From Leucobacter luti (lineage in GTDB: Bacteria; Actinomycetota; Actinomycetes; Actinomycetales; Microbacteriaceae), in contig NZ_CP080492.1 of assembly GCF_019464495.1 (NCBI RefSeq), positions 1,612,001 through 1,676,000 of the forward strand: a DNA stretch of 64,000 nucleotides, given 5' to 3'. This document shows positions 45,394 to 53,873 of the stretch, in pieces (the stretch's first letter is position 1; each line of letters starts with the position of its first letter). The notes beneath the pieces are model-generated. The model saw only the letters and a list, made by a program, of their open reading frames with translations, was not told the DNA's origin and searched no databases. Position numbers and translations under genes: made by a program.

Positions 45394-46680
45394 TCAGAGT
45401 GCGGGGTCGAGCTGCGGATCGAGATCCGGCCAGGCTGGGAGTGCCAGCTCACTGTCGAGTGTGAGGCTGCTCCGCTCGAACGGCCCGAGGTCTGGCCAAG
45501 CGTCCGCCGCATACCCCGCTTCCGGTACGACGAAGCGCTCCGTCCCCACGAGGTCTGCGTGCTGGGGGTCCCACCAGAGCCCGTCGGATTCACCCCAGTA
45601 GCCCGGACCAGCGATCAACACGTCGACGGTGGTCACCGCACCACTGGGCTGCGCAGTCAGATCGATCACGGCGGTCGATCCATCGTCCCGCCGCGCATAC
45701 GCCCGAGTCTGCACGCCGCTTTCGTCCGTAGCGCTGTCCCGAATCTCACAGCTTGCCGAGGTTTCCTGCTCAGTGGCACCGTCGCCAACGCCCCAGCCCC
45801 ACTGCTCAGCGGCCGCACAGTCCGGCTTCCACCCCTCCGCCGCGAGTGCGGTGCGCATCGTTGCGAGCACATCGTCGAGCGGCTCGGGCACACGCGTGCG
45901 CCAGTCAGCCGAGACGCGCAGCTGCGCACGCGGTGCATCGTAGGCGCTCACCCCCGACGAACTCAACGGGAGCCAGTGCTCATCTGCGACCGCCGTGCGG
46001 ATGGGCTGTGCAATAGACTGCACTTCTTCCCACCCGGCCTCCTGCGCCGAAACACTCTCAGCAACGCTGAGCCGAGAGGCCTCCAGCTCAGTGCGACCAG
46101 CGGCATCGCGCTCCCCGCTCATCTGCGCAAGCTGCGCGGCCCAGGCCACGGCGATCACCAGTCCGGGAATCAGCAGTGCGATCATCACGGGGATCCAGCC
46201 TCGCGGCGTGCGCTGCCGCTCGGGTCTCGCCACCGCGGCAAGGACGATGCTGGCAAGCAGCGCTGTGAGCAGGCCGAAGAACGCACAGCTCAGCACGATG
46301 CTTTCCGCCCGCTCATCGAGAGCAGGGAACGTCAGCGCCACGGCGGAGTCGAATGACCCCGAGTCGCCGATCCCGCGCAGCGACGCCGCGGCGAGGAATT
46401 GCATCCCCCAGTGCAGCACCATGAGCCCAAGCAGCAACGCGGGCGGGGGCGCATTCTTCCCGGCGCGGGAGCGCCAGACCCAGCGGGGCACGAGCCCCAG
46501 CACCGCGAGCACGGGCAGCCACAGTGGCGCGAAGACCAGCAAGAAGAGGGACTCCCACCCTCCATCTGGCGTCAGGAACCGTAGACAGCCCGCCGCAATC
46601 GGCACCAGCCACACGAGTGGCACCCACGCACGCCAGACCCAGCGCTCAATTCCAGACGGTGCCACGTCCTGCTCTGTCAT
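45394..46680 (-). CDS. Membrane protein of unknown function
   Basis: 428 residues from ATG at 46680. Seen: about four to five hydrophobic segments in the first 175 residues (VPLVWLVPIAAGCLRFL, LFLLVFAPLWLPVLAVLGLV, ALLLGLMVLHWGMQFLAAASL, IVLSCAFFGLLTALLASIVL, WIPVMIALLIPGLVIAVAWA), then an exposed domain of about 245 residues rich in Trp, Asp and Ser with two Cys (CAAAEQWGWG and SASCEIRD). No family was recognised. It lies between glyA and the divergent purU. Confidence 0.7.
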   Translation of the reverse strand: MTEQDVAPSGIERWVWRAWVPLVWLVPIAAGCLRFLTPDGGWESLFLLVFAPLWLPVLAVLGLVPRWVWRSRAGKNAPPPALLLGLMVLHWGMQFLAAASLRGIGDSGSFDSAVALTFPALDERAESIVLSCAFFGLLTALLASIVLAAVARPERQRTPRGWIPVMIALLIPGLVIAVAWAAQLAQMSGERDAAGRTELEASRLSVAESVSAQEAGWEEVQSIAQPIRTAVADEHWLPLSSSGVSAYDAPRAQLRVSADWRTRVPEPLDDVLATMRTALAAEGWKPDCAAAEQWGWGVGDGATEQETSASCEIRDSATDESGVQTRAYARRDDGSTAVIDLTAQPSGAVTTVDVLIAGPGYWGESDGLWWDPQHADLVGTERFVVPEAGYAADAWPDLGPFERSSLTLDSELALPAWPDLDPQLDPAL

Positions 46681-46753
46681 GGTGCATACGCTACGCGGTC
46701 GCGCCACCGGCCCACGCATTGCGCCACCGGAGTTTCGCCAGCGCACAGTGGAT

Positions 46754-46766
46754 TAGAATCAATCGG
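46754..46766 (+). promoter_or_regulatory. -10 element for leaderless purU
   Basis: TAGAAT (46754-46759) is followed after 7 nt by the ATG at 46767, with no Shine-Dalgarno sequence. The same TAGAAT plus 7 nt spacing recurs at the phosphatase gene at 51476. Confidence 0.55.
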
Positions 46767-47651
46767 ATGAACACGATCGCGCCGCACACGACCGATACTC
46801 AGTGGGTACTGACCCTTTCTTGCGTTGACGGTCCCGGCATCGTCCACGCGATCAGCGGCGCGGTAGTGGCGGCCGGCGGCAATATTGCGGAAAGCCAGCA
46901 GTTTGCCTCAGCAGACACCGGCCGCTTCTTCATGCGCCTGCAGGTCGAAGCCGTCGCGCAGCCAGAAACGTTCGAGAGTCGCTTCACTCTCGCTCTCACT
47001 CCGGTCACGGAGCGGTACCAGATGTCGTGGCGGCTCGACACGGTCGACCGCCCGGTACGCACCCTCATCCTCGCGTCCACCGCGACACACTGCGTCAATG
47101 ATCTGCTTTACCGCCGCCGCGGCGGCCAGCTCCCCATCGAAGTGCCGCTGATTCTGTCGAACCACGAGACCGTGCGCGACATCGCTGAGTTCTACGACGT
47201 ACCGTTCGAGCACCGCGCGATTGCCAACCCCGCCGAGCGCGACGCGTTCGAGGCCCGCGTGCTCGAGGCAGTCGAGGAGCACGACATCGAGCTCGTGGTG
47301 CTTGCCCGCTACATGCAGATCCTCTCGCCCGCGCTGTGCGCAGCGCTCGAGGGCCGCGCGATCAATATCCACCATTCCTTCTTGCCGGGGTTCAAGGGCG
47401 CAAATCCGTATAAGCAGGCACACCAGCGCGGTGTGAAGCTGATCGGCGCGACGGCGCACTTCGTGACGACGGACCTCGACGAGGGCCCGATCATTGAACA
47501 GGACGTTGTCCGCGTCGATCACTCCTACTCGCCGCGCGAGCTCGTGCAGCTCGGGCAGGACGAGGAAGCGCGCGTGCTCCGTCGCGCAGTGAACTGGTTC
47601 GCCGAGAACCGGATCCTCGCCGACGGCGCGCGCACCATCATCTTCCGCTAG
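46767..47651 (+). CDS. purU: Formyltetrahydrofolate deformylase
   Basis: 294 residues from ATG at 46767. Seen: an N-terminal ACT domain (about residues 10-85, TLSCVDGPGIVHAISGAVV), then a formyl-transferase fold with LASTATHCVNDLL, LARYMQILSP, the catalytic NIHHSFLPGFKGANPY (Asn and His) and Asp in TDLDEGPIIEQD. It hydrolyses 10-formyl-THF to THF and formate, balancing the folate pool that FolD fills and that the ZTP riboswitch monitors. The gene looks leaderless. Convergent with resB across a strong hairpin. Confidence 0.95.
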   Translation: MNTIAPHTTDTQWVLTLSCVDGPGIVHAISGAVVAAGGNIAESQQFASADTGRFFMRLQVEAVAQPETFESRFTLALTPVTERYQMSWRLDTVDRPVRTLILASTATHCVNDLLYRRRGGQLPIEVPLILSNHETVRDIAEFYDVPFEHRAIANPAERDAFEARVLEAVEEHDIELVVLARYMQILSPALCAALEGRAINIHHSFLPGFKGANPYKQAHQRGVKLIGATAHFVTTDLDEGPIIEQDVVRVDHSYSPRELVQLGQDEEARVLRRAVNWFAENRILADGARTIIFR

Positions 47652-47676
47652 GACCAGCGGGCGTGGGCTCGGCGCC

Positions 47677-47712
47677 CGTCACAGGGCGGCGTGGGCCCGA
47701 CGCCCTGTGACG
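47677..47712. terminator. Bidirectional terminator hairpin
   Basis: CGTCACAGGGCG (47677-47688) and CGCCCTGTGACG (47701-47712) form a perfect 12-bp stem with a 12-nt loop between purU and the convergent resB. Confidence 0.75.
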
Positions 47713-47781
47713 AGCGTGCCCCGGGGTGCGCGCATGGGTGAGCGCTGCGGGGATGGGCGCTCGCCGCACCCCCGCAGCGAG

Positions 47782-49449
47782 CTACAACAGCTCACGATGC
47801 CGCTCGCGCAGTTCCTCAACGGCGCGCTCCAGCGCAGGATCATCGCCGCGTGCGAGACCGGCGTACTGCAGTGCAACACCGTCGTCGGTGGTGACGGCTT
47901 TCACCCACATGCGGCGACGCGGCACGAACAGCGACCACATCAACCCTCCGAGTGCCGCGAGTGCGAAGATCAGCACCCACTCCTGCGCCGGGTTGCGCAT
48001 CACGTCGAAGGACGCGTACCGCGGCACAGACTCAAGCGTAATCGTGCCCATACCGTTCGGCAGTTTCGCTGACTCCCCCGGGGCAAGCTCGATCGAGTCT
48101 TTCTCGACGGCGCGGCCCGTGAGCTGCTCCATATTCGTGGTGTCGAGCGCGTAGACAGACTGTGGGACACCCGCGTCGATCCCGAGGTCGCCGCTGAACA
48201 CGTCGAGCGTGAGCAGCGGGTTCTCCAGATCGGGATAGTTCGAGGTGTAGGCCCCCGTCTCGAGCTCCGCCTTCGTCGGGTAGAAGAAGCCGCGCATGCC
48301 GAGCTGCGTGGCGTTGCCGTCCGCATCAGTGATGCCGTAGGGCACCTTGAGTACGCCGAGCGAGGTCATGTTCAGGTTGTCCTGCGGAATGAACGGCATC
48401 GACTCGCGGTAGACCACCGTGCCCTCGTCGTTCGTGATCGTGATGAGCGGCGCGTAGCCGTTCGCGATCAGGTAGATCGGGGAGCCGTGCACACGCAACG
48501 GGTGATTCACCCGGATAACGTGCTCTTCCTCCGTCTTCCCGTCCGCGCTGATCAACGTCATGTTCGCTGTGTAGTCCTTGACCTGACCGAGCGCCTTCAG
48601 GTTGCCGTCGTCCGGGGTCATATAGTCCACATCGAGCGAGTTCAACCGGAGACCGAACGGTTCAAGGCTCGAAGTGTCGAAGCCCTGGCCGGAGTTCACG
48701 GTGTCGTAATCGATCAGCTGATTCACCATTGTCTCGCCCTCAATGAGCACTTTCTGCCCGTTGAAGGTGAGTGCCCCGCCGATCCCGACGCTTACCAGAA
48801 CGCCGAGCAGTGAAATGTGGAAGATCAGATTGCCTGTCTCACGCAGGTAGCCGCGCTCCGCGGACACTGAGACCTCGGAAACTCCGCGGCGCTCGGCACG
48901 CTGGATCTCGACGCGGTAGCGCTGCTTCTTCAGGAGGTCGCGCGCCGCTTCGACCGCGCGAGTCGCAAACGCCTCACGCTCCGCAGCAGTGGCCTCCGGG
49001 TTCGAGACACGGATCTCGTCGAAGCCGGCCATCCGTTGCAGCCGGGCCGGTGTCTTCGGCGGGGTGCCGCGCCACGCTTTCCAGTGGTGCACGATGCGCG
49101 GCAGCACACAGCCGATGAGCGAGATGAAGAGCAACAGGTAAATTGCCGAGAACCAGACGGAACCATAGACGTTGAACGCCTGAATGGGGAACGCGTCGAG
49201 CACCTTGAACAGCTCTGGGTTGTCCTGCTGGTACTGGATCACACCGTTGGGGTCAGCTGAGCGCTGGGGCACCAGTGATCCGGGGATCGCCGCAACCGCG
49301 AGCAACAGAAGCAGGATCAGCGCAACGCGCATGCTCGTGAGCTGACGCCAGAACCAGCGGCCCCAGCCCTTCAGCCCGAGCTCGGGGGATTCCGCGCGAA
49401 CGGATCCGCCGCCGCCCGTTCCATCGTCATAATCAGAGGGGCGTGACAT
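47782..49449 (-). CDS. resB: Cytochrome c biogenesis protein ResB
   Basis: 555 residues from ATG at 49449, overlapping the end of ccdA by 17 bp; a TTG three codons earlier is possible. Seen: three N-terminal membrane segments (about residues 38-60, 90-112, 195-220; FWRQLTSMRVALILLLLLAV first), the ResB pattern VPQRSADPNGV, a large exported domain with MTPDDGNLKALGQVKDYTANMTL, and a final membrane segment near residue 490 followed by PRRRMWV. It works with CcsB to attach heme to apocytochrome c outside the membrane. Confidence 0.93.
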   Translation of the reverse strand: MSRPSDYDDGTGGGGSVRAESPELGLKGWGRWFWRQLTSMRVALILLLLLAVAAIPGSLVPQRSADPNGVIQYQQDNPELFKVLDAFPIQAFNVYGSVWFSAIYLLLFISLIGCVLPRIVHHWKAWRGTPPKTPARLQRMAGFDEIRVSNPEATAAEREAFATRAVEAARDLLKKQRYRVEIQRAERRGVSEVSVSAERGYLRETGNLIFHISLLGVLVSVGIGGALTFNGQKVLIEGETMVNQLIDYDTVNSGQGFDTSSLEPFGLRLNSLDVDYMTPDDGNLKALGQVKDYTANMTLISADGKTEEEHVIRVNHPLRVHGSPIYLIANGYAPLITITNDEGTVVYRESMPFIPQDNLNMTSLGVLKVPYGITDADGNATQLGMRGFFYPTKAELETGAYTSNYPDLENPLLTLDVFSGDLGIDAGVPQSVYALDTTNMEQLTGRAVEKDSIELAPGESAKLPNGMGTITLESVPRYASFDVMRNPAQEWVLIFALAALGGLMWSLFVPRRRMWVKAVTTDDGVALQYAGLARGDDPALERAVEELRERHRELL

Positions 49450-50176
49450 AGCCGCCAATCACCGCCTGCAGTGCGAACATCATCTTGCTCCAGAGTCCGG
49501 TCACCATGAGGAGACCGATGAGGATCAGCAGCCCGCCGCCGATCAGGTTCACGGCACGAATGTGCCGCTTGAAGAAGGTCATTGTTTGCGTCATCCAGCC
49601 GAATCCGAACGCGGCGAGCACGAACGGGAGACCGAGACCGATGCAGTACGCCACAGCCAGGATAATCGAGCGCGAGATCGATCCCTGTTGCAGGCTCAGG
49701 CCCATGATCACGGTGAGCGTCGGGCCCATACACGGAGTCCAGCCGATCGCGAACACCGCTCCGAGCACCGGTGCACCCGCGATCCCGAGCCGCGGTTTCA
49801 TTTTGAGCTTCTTGGTCGTTTGCATCCGCGAGAACAGGCCGATAAACACGAGCCCCATGACGATCACGAAGACGCCGAGCAGCCGGGTGATGAGATTTTC
49901 CCACTCGATCAGCCACACGCCAACCGTGCCGGCTGCCGCGAGGAAGGTGACGAGCACGACCGAAAAGCCAACGACAAACAGGATCGCACCAAGCACCAGA
50001 CGACGTCTGGCCGGGGGCTCCCCTGGAGCCGATCCTGCGCTCGCGCTTGCGTAGGCCAAATAGCCAGGAACGAGGGGCAGCACACAGGGCGACAAGAAGG
50101 AGAGCAGACCTGCGGCAACTGCAATCAGAGACGCAACGAGCAACTGCCCGTCAGCGACAAGATCCTGAACGTTCAC
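49433..50176 (-). CDS. ccdA: Thiol-disulfide interchange membrane protein CcdA
   Basis: 247 residues. Seen: six or so membrane segments and the two conserved Cys, in FLSPCVLPLVPGYLAY (Cys31) and GWTPCMGPT. It passes electrons from cytoplasmic thioredoxin across the membrane to the extracellular TlpA. Its start overlaps the tlpA stop by 4 bp. Confidence 0.95.
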   Translation of the reverse strand: MNVQDLVADGQLLVASLIAVAAGLLSFLSPCVLPLVPGYLAYASASAGSAPGEPPARRRLVLGAILFVVGFSVVLVTFLAAAGTVGVWLIEWENLITRLLGVFVIVMGLVFIGLFSRMQTTKKLKMKPRLGIAGAPVLGAVFAIGWTPCMGPTLTVIMGLSLQQGSISRSIILAVAYCIGLGLPFVLAAFGFGWMTQTMTFFKRHIRAVNLIGGGLLILIGLLMVTGLWSKMMFALQAVIGGYVTPL

Positions 50177-50835
50177 TCGGGCTGTCCGTCGGTGCTGCCC
50201 GGTGTTCCTGCCGCGTCACCGCCGCCGGTCTCTCCCTCGGCAAGCGTCTCCTTGATCAGGGTGCTCAACTGCGATGCCGCAGCGAGCTGGCCGAGCACGC
50301 GGTGCGCCACACGGCCCTCGCGATCGAGGATCAGCGTGGTGGGCACCGCGTTCAGTGGCACCTGGCCAGCGAAGGCACGTTGCACAGAGCGACCGCCAGG
50401 CATGTCCATGATCGAGGGGTACTCGATATTGAATTCCTCGGAGAACTGCTGTGCCTGCGCCACCTGGTCGCGTGTATTCACGCCAAGGAACGCGACGTCG
50501 TCGCCTGCGAATTCATCGTACGCCTCGACCAGGTCTGGCGCCTCAGCGCGGCACGGGGCACATCCCGCGTACCAGAAATTCACGACGGTGACTTTGCCGC
50601 GCAGCTCGTCAGAGCTCAGGGTGTCCCCGTTCTCAATCTCGCCGGAGAACTCGACCGGTTCAGTGCGATCACTTGGCGGGAAGCTCGCGGAGGTGCCGTC
50701 GCCTGAAACGTAGCCCTTCTCGTTCGATTCCTGCCACTGTTTCGCGAGATCGTTCCCACCGCCGCTGCACCCTGAGAGCGCGAGTGCCGCAGTCAGCCCG
50801 AGGGCGACCACCGCTCCGATTCGTCGGCGATTCAT
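50173..50835 (-). CDS. TlpA/ResA-like thioredoxin lipoprotein
   Basis: 220 residues from ATG at 50835, overlapping the phosphatase stop by 4 bp. Seen: a lipoprotein signal with LALSGC (Cys23), then a thioredoxin fold with VVNFWYAGCAPCRAEAPDL (active Cys92 and Cys95), GVNTRD and the cis-Pro loop VPTTLILDREG. It reduces the heme-binding Cys pair of apocytochrome c, using electrons from CcdA. The C-terminus is a Gly/Thr-rich tail. Confidence 0.93.
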   Translation of the reverse strand: MNRRRIGAVVALGLTAALALSGCSGGGNDLAKQWQESNEKGYVSGDGTSASFPPSDRTEPVEFSGEIENGDTLSSDELRGKVTVVNFWYAGCAPCRAEAPDLVEAYDEFAGDDVAFLGVNTRDQVAQAQQFSEEFNIEYPSIMDMPGGRSVQRAFAGQVPLNAVPTTLILDREGRVAHRVLGQLAAASQLSTLIKETLAEGETGGGDAAGTPGSTDGQPE

Positions 50836-51476
50836 ACGGCCCCCACGTCCACTGCGTTCTCCAGCAAGCCAGACGCTGGCGTCCGGTAGTCGACCTCGAA
50901 CCAGCGCTCGCCGCGCTTTTCGAAACTCGTGATGCTCGACAGTTCGCAGCGTCGCGATGCCGGGTTGTGAAACAGGGGCTTTCCGGCGACATCGAGGTGC
51001 GCCATCCAGATCGGGGACTGGTGCGACACCATCACAATGTCGCCGCCGCGGGTTGATTCCCACGCGTCATCCATCGCCTCGCGCACACGCGCAGCGACCT
51101 CGCGATAGGGCTCACCCCAGCTCGGCCGGAATGGGTTGATGAACTTGTGCCAGTACCGCGGCTTCTTGAAGGCTGCGTCGGGCCCGGAGTTCACCATGCC
51201 CTCGAAGTAATTCGTAGGTTCGATGATCCGCTCTTCGGTCACGATCTCCAAGCCCAGCGCGCTCGCGATGGGCCGGGCAGACTGCTGTGCGCGTTCGAGC
51301 GGCGAAGCCAGAAGACGCACGACTTGCCGATCGCTCCCTGCCAGTTCGAGGGCAGCGGCCTCAGCCATGCTGTGTCCGCGCTCAGAGAGGCGGAACCCCG
51401 GGATCCGTCCATACAGCACCAAATCAGGGTTATGGACCTCGCCATGGCGCACCAGATGCAGCAGTTTGTCGCTCAC
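50832..51476 (-). CDS. Histidine phosphatase (phosphoglycerate mutase-like) family protein
   Basis: 214 residues from GTG at 51476. An ATG three codons earlier (51485) is in frame, but TAGAAT at 51489-51484 forms a -10 exactly 7 nt before the GTG, so a leaderless GTG start is preferred. Seen: LHLVRHGEV at the N-terminus with the phospho-accepting His, ASPLERAQQSARPIA, and VSHQSPIWMAHL with the second His. It heads the tlpA-ccdA-resB operon, an arrangement common in actinobacteria; its role in cytochrome c assembly is not established. Confidence 0.88.
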   Translation of the reverse strand: MSDKLLHLVRHGEVHNPDLVLYGRIPGFRLSERGHSMAEAAALELAGSDRQVVRLLASPLERAQQSARPIASALGLEIVTEERIIEPTNYFEGMVNSGPDAAFKKPRYWHKFINPFRPSWGEPYREVAARVREAMDDAWESTRGGDIVMVSHQSPIWMAHLDVAGKPLFHNPASRRCELSSITSFEKRGERWFEVDYRTPASGLLENAVDVGAV

Positions 51477-51489
51477 GGCATTCATTCTA
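51477..51489 (-). promoter_or_regulatory. -10 element for the leaderless cytochrome c maturation operon
   Basis: TAGAAT (51489-51484 on the minus strand) is 7 nt from the GTG at 51476. It matches the purU promoter in both hexamer and spacing. Confidence 0.5.
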
Positions 51490-51618
51490 GGCGTGCCCTG
51501 GCTGAGAATCCCGAGTGCATACCCCGCCCCCGTAAGACCTGGCGTTCTCCTGCAGAGTTCGCTGAGCCACACGCTGCATTCGGGGCGCTGACAGCAGTGT
51601 TCGTCGCGGCGTTGGTCG

Positions 51619-52479
51619 CTACGCCAGCCAGGATCGCAGTTGCGCCGTGGTGAGCTCATCGACGGCAGGTGTTTCCCCGATCGGAACCACTGTGTGCAGC
51701 ACGCGATCTCCGTACAGGTGCACCAGGTTGAAGCCCTGCGCCCCATCTCGCCCGCGGAGGTGACCGAACGGCACGTTGAGATCCTGGGTGTAACAGGTGG
51801 CTGAGGCCACAGAAACCGGGATCCCGGCGATCGTGCTGAAGGTGTTGTAGTGCAGGTGCCCACCGAGCACCGCACGGACGTCTGTGCCTGCGATCGCGTC
51901 AGCAAAGCGCTGCTGATCCCGGAGTTCGACGAGCTCGAGTGGTTCGAGTAGCGACGGGACCGGCGGATGGTGCAACGCGATGAGTGTGCCGTGCGGTGCA
52001 GGATCGGCGAGCGTATCGGCCAGCCACACATACTGCGCATCGGAAATCTCGCCGTGGTGGTGGCCTGGCACCGTGGAGTCGAGCGTGATGATTCGCAGTC
52101 CGTTCACGTCAGTGACCGCGTCGACGCTCTCGGCTCCAGCGTCTGAATCGAGCAACAGTCGCCGGAACGGTGCGCGCACATCGTGGTTGCCCATCACCCA
52201 GATGACCCGCGAGCCGATCTCCGCTGCCGCCGGATCTACCACTGCGCGGATCCGGCGATACGCAGCTTCATCCCCGGCGTCTGCGATGTCCCCGGTGAAT
52301 ACGATCGCGTCTGGCCGCGCTCCGGATCGCGCAAACTCCGCAAACAGCCGCCGCAGATTCGCCTCACTGTCGACCGTGCCGAACAAGAGCTCGCCGTCAC
52401 TGACGAAGTGTGTGTCGCTGATGTGCAGAATGAAGTGAGAGGCAGGCTGGTGCTGTGGGAACGGTGCTGGATCGGTCAC
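51619..52479 (-). CDS. Metallophosphoesterase (CpdA-like 3',5'-cyclic-nucleotide phosphodiesterase type)
   Basis: 286 residues from GTG at 52479 with GGAGGGA 7 nt upstream. Seen: the calcineurin-like metal ligands HISDTHF, FTGDIADAGDEAAY, VMGNHD, LHHPP and GGHLHYN in order, giving a complete dinuclear metal site. Class III cAMP phosphodiesterases look like this; the actual substrate is untested. No signal peptide, so cytoplasmic. Confidence 0.9.
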   Translation of the reverse strand: MTDPAPFPQHQPASHFILHISDTHFVSDGELLFGTVDSEANLRRLFAEFARSGARPDAIVFTGDIADAGDEAAYRRIRAVVDPAAAEIGSRVIWVMGNHDVRAPFRRLLLDSDAGAESVDAVTDVNGLRIITLDSTVPGHHHGEISDAQYVWLADTLADPAPHGTLIALHHPPVPSLLEPLELVELRDQQRFADAIAGTDVRAVLGGHLHYNTFSTIAGIPVSVASATCYTQDLNVPFGHLRGRDGAQGFNLVHLYGDRVLHTVVPIGETPAVDELTTAQLRSWLA

Positions 52480-52522
52480 AGGGGATCCCTCCGAACTGCG
52501 CCAGCGCTGAGTTCTGGCGTCA

Positions 52523-53680
52523 CTACTGAGCAGAGTACCCCGGGCGCCAGCCGAGAGCGGGGCCAATATTGGTCGCGAGCTCGTGCAGGATGTGTTTCCA
52601 ATCAGCCAGCTCGAACTCGAACGGGAGCTCAAACACGTAGTCGTCTGCGGCGCGGAACGCGAGATCCTGCTGAATGAAGTCAACGATCTCATCGCGTGAG
52701 CCCAAGACGTCACGGGCAATAATCGTTTTTCCGCCGTGAACGTGCTCCGTTCGCGGCGTACGCGCCTCAGCGTAGGCCCGATACTTGCTGAGCTGCGCCG
52801 GAGTCGCACCGTCCGTTGGCACCATCACCCGCGCAACCGAGGCGCGGGCACCGTCTCCCGCCGCGTGCGCTGCGCGGTAGGCATCGATCTGCGCGCGCTG
52901 CACTCTCGCAAAGTCAGTGTCGCCGTTTGACGTCGTGCTGATGTTGCTCACGAGCCAGTTCAGACCGGCACGCCCCGTCCACTCGGCCGAGCGAATCGAT
53001 CCGCCACCGTACCAAAGCCGATCAGAGAGCCCCGGGCTGTAAGGCTCGACGCGTTCGGAGTCGAGATCACCGCCGATCCCGCTGTATGCAGGCACTTCAC
53101 GCAGTGCTTGCCCGTCGAGGAACTCGCGCAGCCGCTCGATCCTGCCGTACGTGTAGTCCTCGTCTCGCCAGCCGGAATCATGAACGAGATCGTCGACGCT
53201 GCCGCCGTACCCTGGCGGGTGGACGCTGAGCCCGGCAAGGATCCGGCCACCAGAGAGCGCATCGGCCGTGGCAAGATCCTCGGCGAGCCGGAACGGGTTC
53301 TCATGGCCGACCGGAATCACGGCCGTGCCGAGCCCGATCCGTTCCGTGTGCTGCGCGACCGCCCCGAAGAACACTGCAGGCGATGGCAGGCCGTACTGCA
53401 GGTGACGTGTGCGGACCCAGCCGCTGTCCAGGCCGAGTTCCTCGGCGTAGCGGAAGAGCTCGACCCCCTCGCGAAGGCCGCGGCCCGGATCAGCCCGATC
53501 AAGCGGCACGAGATGGATGAACCCGAGACTGCGCAACGGGCGCGCTGACGCTGCTCCAAGTGCTGACGCTGACGCTGACGCTGACGCTGACGTCAGGATG
53601 CCGGCAGAATTCGTCGGTTCAGTCGGTTCAGTCGGTTCAGTCGGTTCACTCGGTTCAGTCGGTTCACTCGGTTCAGTCAT
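52523..53680 (-). CDS. LLM-class flavin-dependent oxidoreductase with repetitive N-terminus
   Basis: 385 residues from ATG at 53680 with AAAGGAG 6 nt upstream. Seen: a luciferase-like barrel from about residue 50 (LGFIHLVPLDRAD, AVFFGAVAQHTERIGLGTAVIPVGHENPFRLAEDLATADALSGGR with the conserved His/Asp, DRLWYGGGS). It would oxidise a substrate with FMNH2 or F420. Odd: the first 45 residues consist of [T/S]EP repeated seven times and then an Ser-Ala run, encoded by 9-bp and 6-bp tandem repeats, which should vary in number without shifting frame. Confidence 0.88.
   Translation of the reverse strand: MTEPSEPTEPSEPTEPTEPTEPTNSAGILTSASASASASALGAASARPLRSLGFIHLVPLDRADPGRGLREGVELFRYAEELGLDSGWVRTRHLQYGLPSPAVFFGAVAQHTERIGLGTAVIPVGHENPFRLAEDLATADALSGGRILAGLSVHPPGYGGSVDDLVHDSGWRDEDYTYGRIERLREFLDGQALREVPAYSGIGGDLDSERVEPYSPGLSDRLWYGGGSIRSAEWTGRAGLNWLVSNISTTSNGDTDFARVQRAQIDAYRAAHAAGDGARASVARVMVPTDGATPAQLSKYRAYAEARTPRTEHVHGGKTIIARDVLGSRDEIVDFIQQDLAFRAADDYVFELPFEFELADWKHILHELATNIGPALGWRPGYSAQ
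53562..53591. repeat. 6-bp tandem repeat (GCTGAC x5) in the LLM oxidoreductase gene
   Basis: Five perfect copies of GCTGAC encode the Ser-Ala run at residues about 31-40 of the oxidoreductase. A unit length divisible by three keeps the frame. Confidence 0.95.
53614..53676. repeat. 9-bp tandem repeat (TCGGTTCAS x7) in the LLM oxidoreductase gene
   Basis: Seven copies of TCGGTTCAG or TCGGTTCAC end next to the start codon and encode [T/S]-Glu-Pro seven times. Confidence 0.95.
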
Positions 53681-53861
53681 GCGATCTCCTTTGCCAGGGC
53701 CACTCGTGTGCCCGGTCCTCCGCGCGTGGTGTCGCAAGCGTAAGAGCCGTGCACTCACCAGTTCAAGAGCGGTGACGCAGTATTACCGCGGGATCGACAC
53801 CTGATCTCAGCAAGGTTGCGACGAGATCTCGATCCGCGAAACTCAGGCTGCGCCGCACGGG

Positions 53862-53873
53862 TAGACTGTTGGA
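53862..53873 (+). promoter_or_regulatory. -10 element for leaderless aspS
   Basis: TAGACT (53862-53867) lies 6 nt before the GTG at 53874. GGAG directly touches the GTG and is too close to serve as a ribosome site. Confidence 0.5.
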
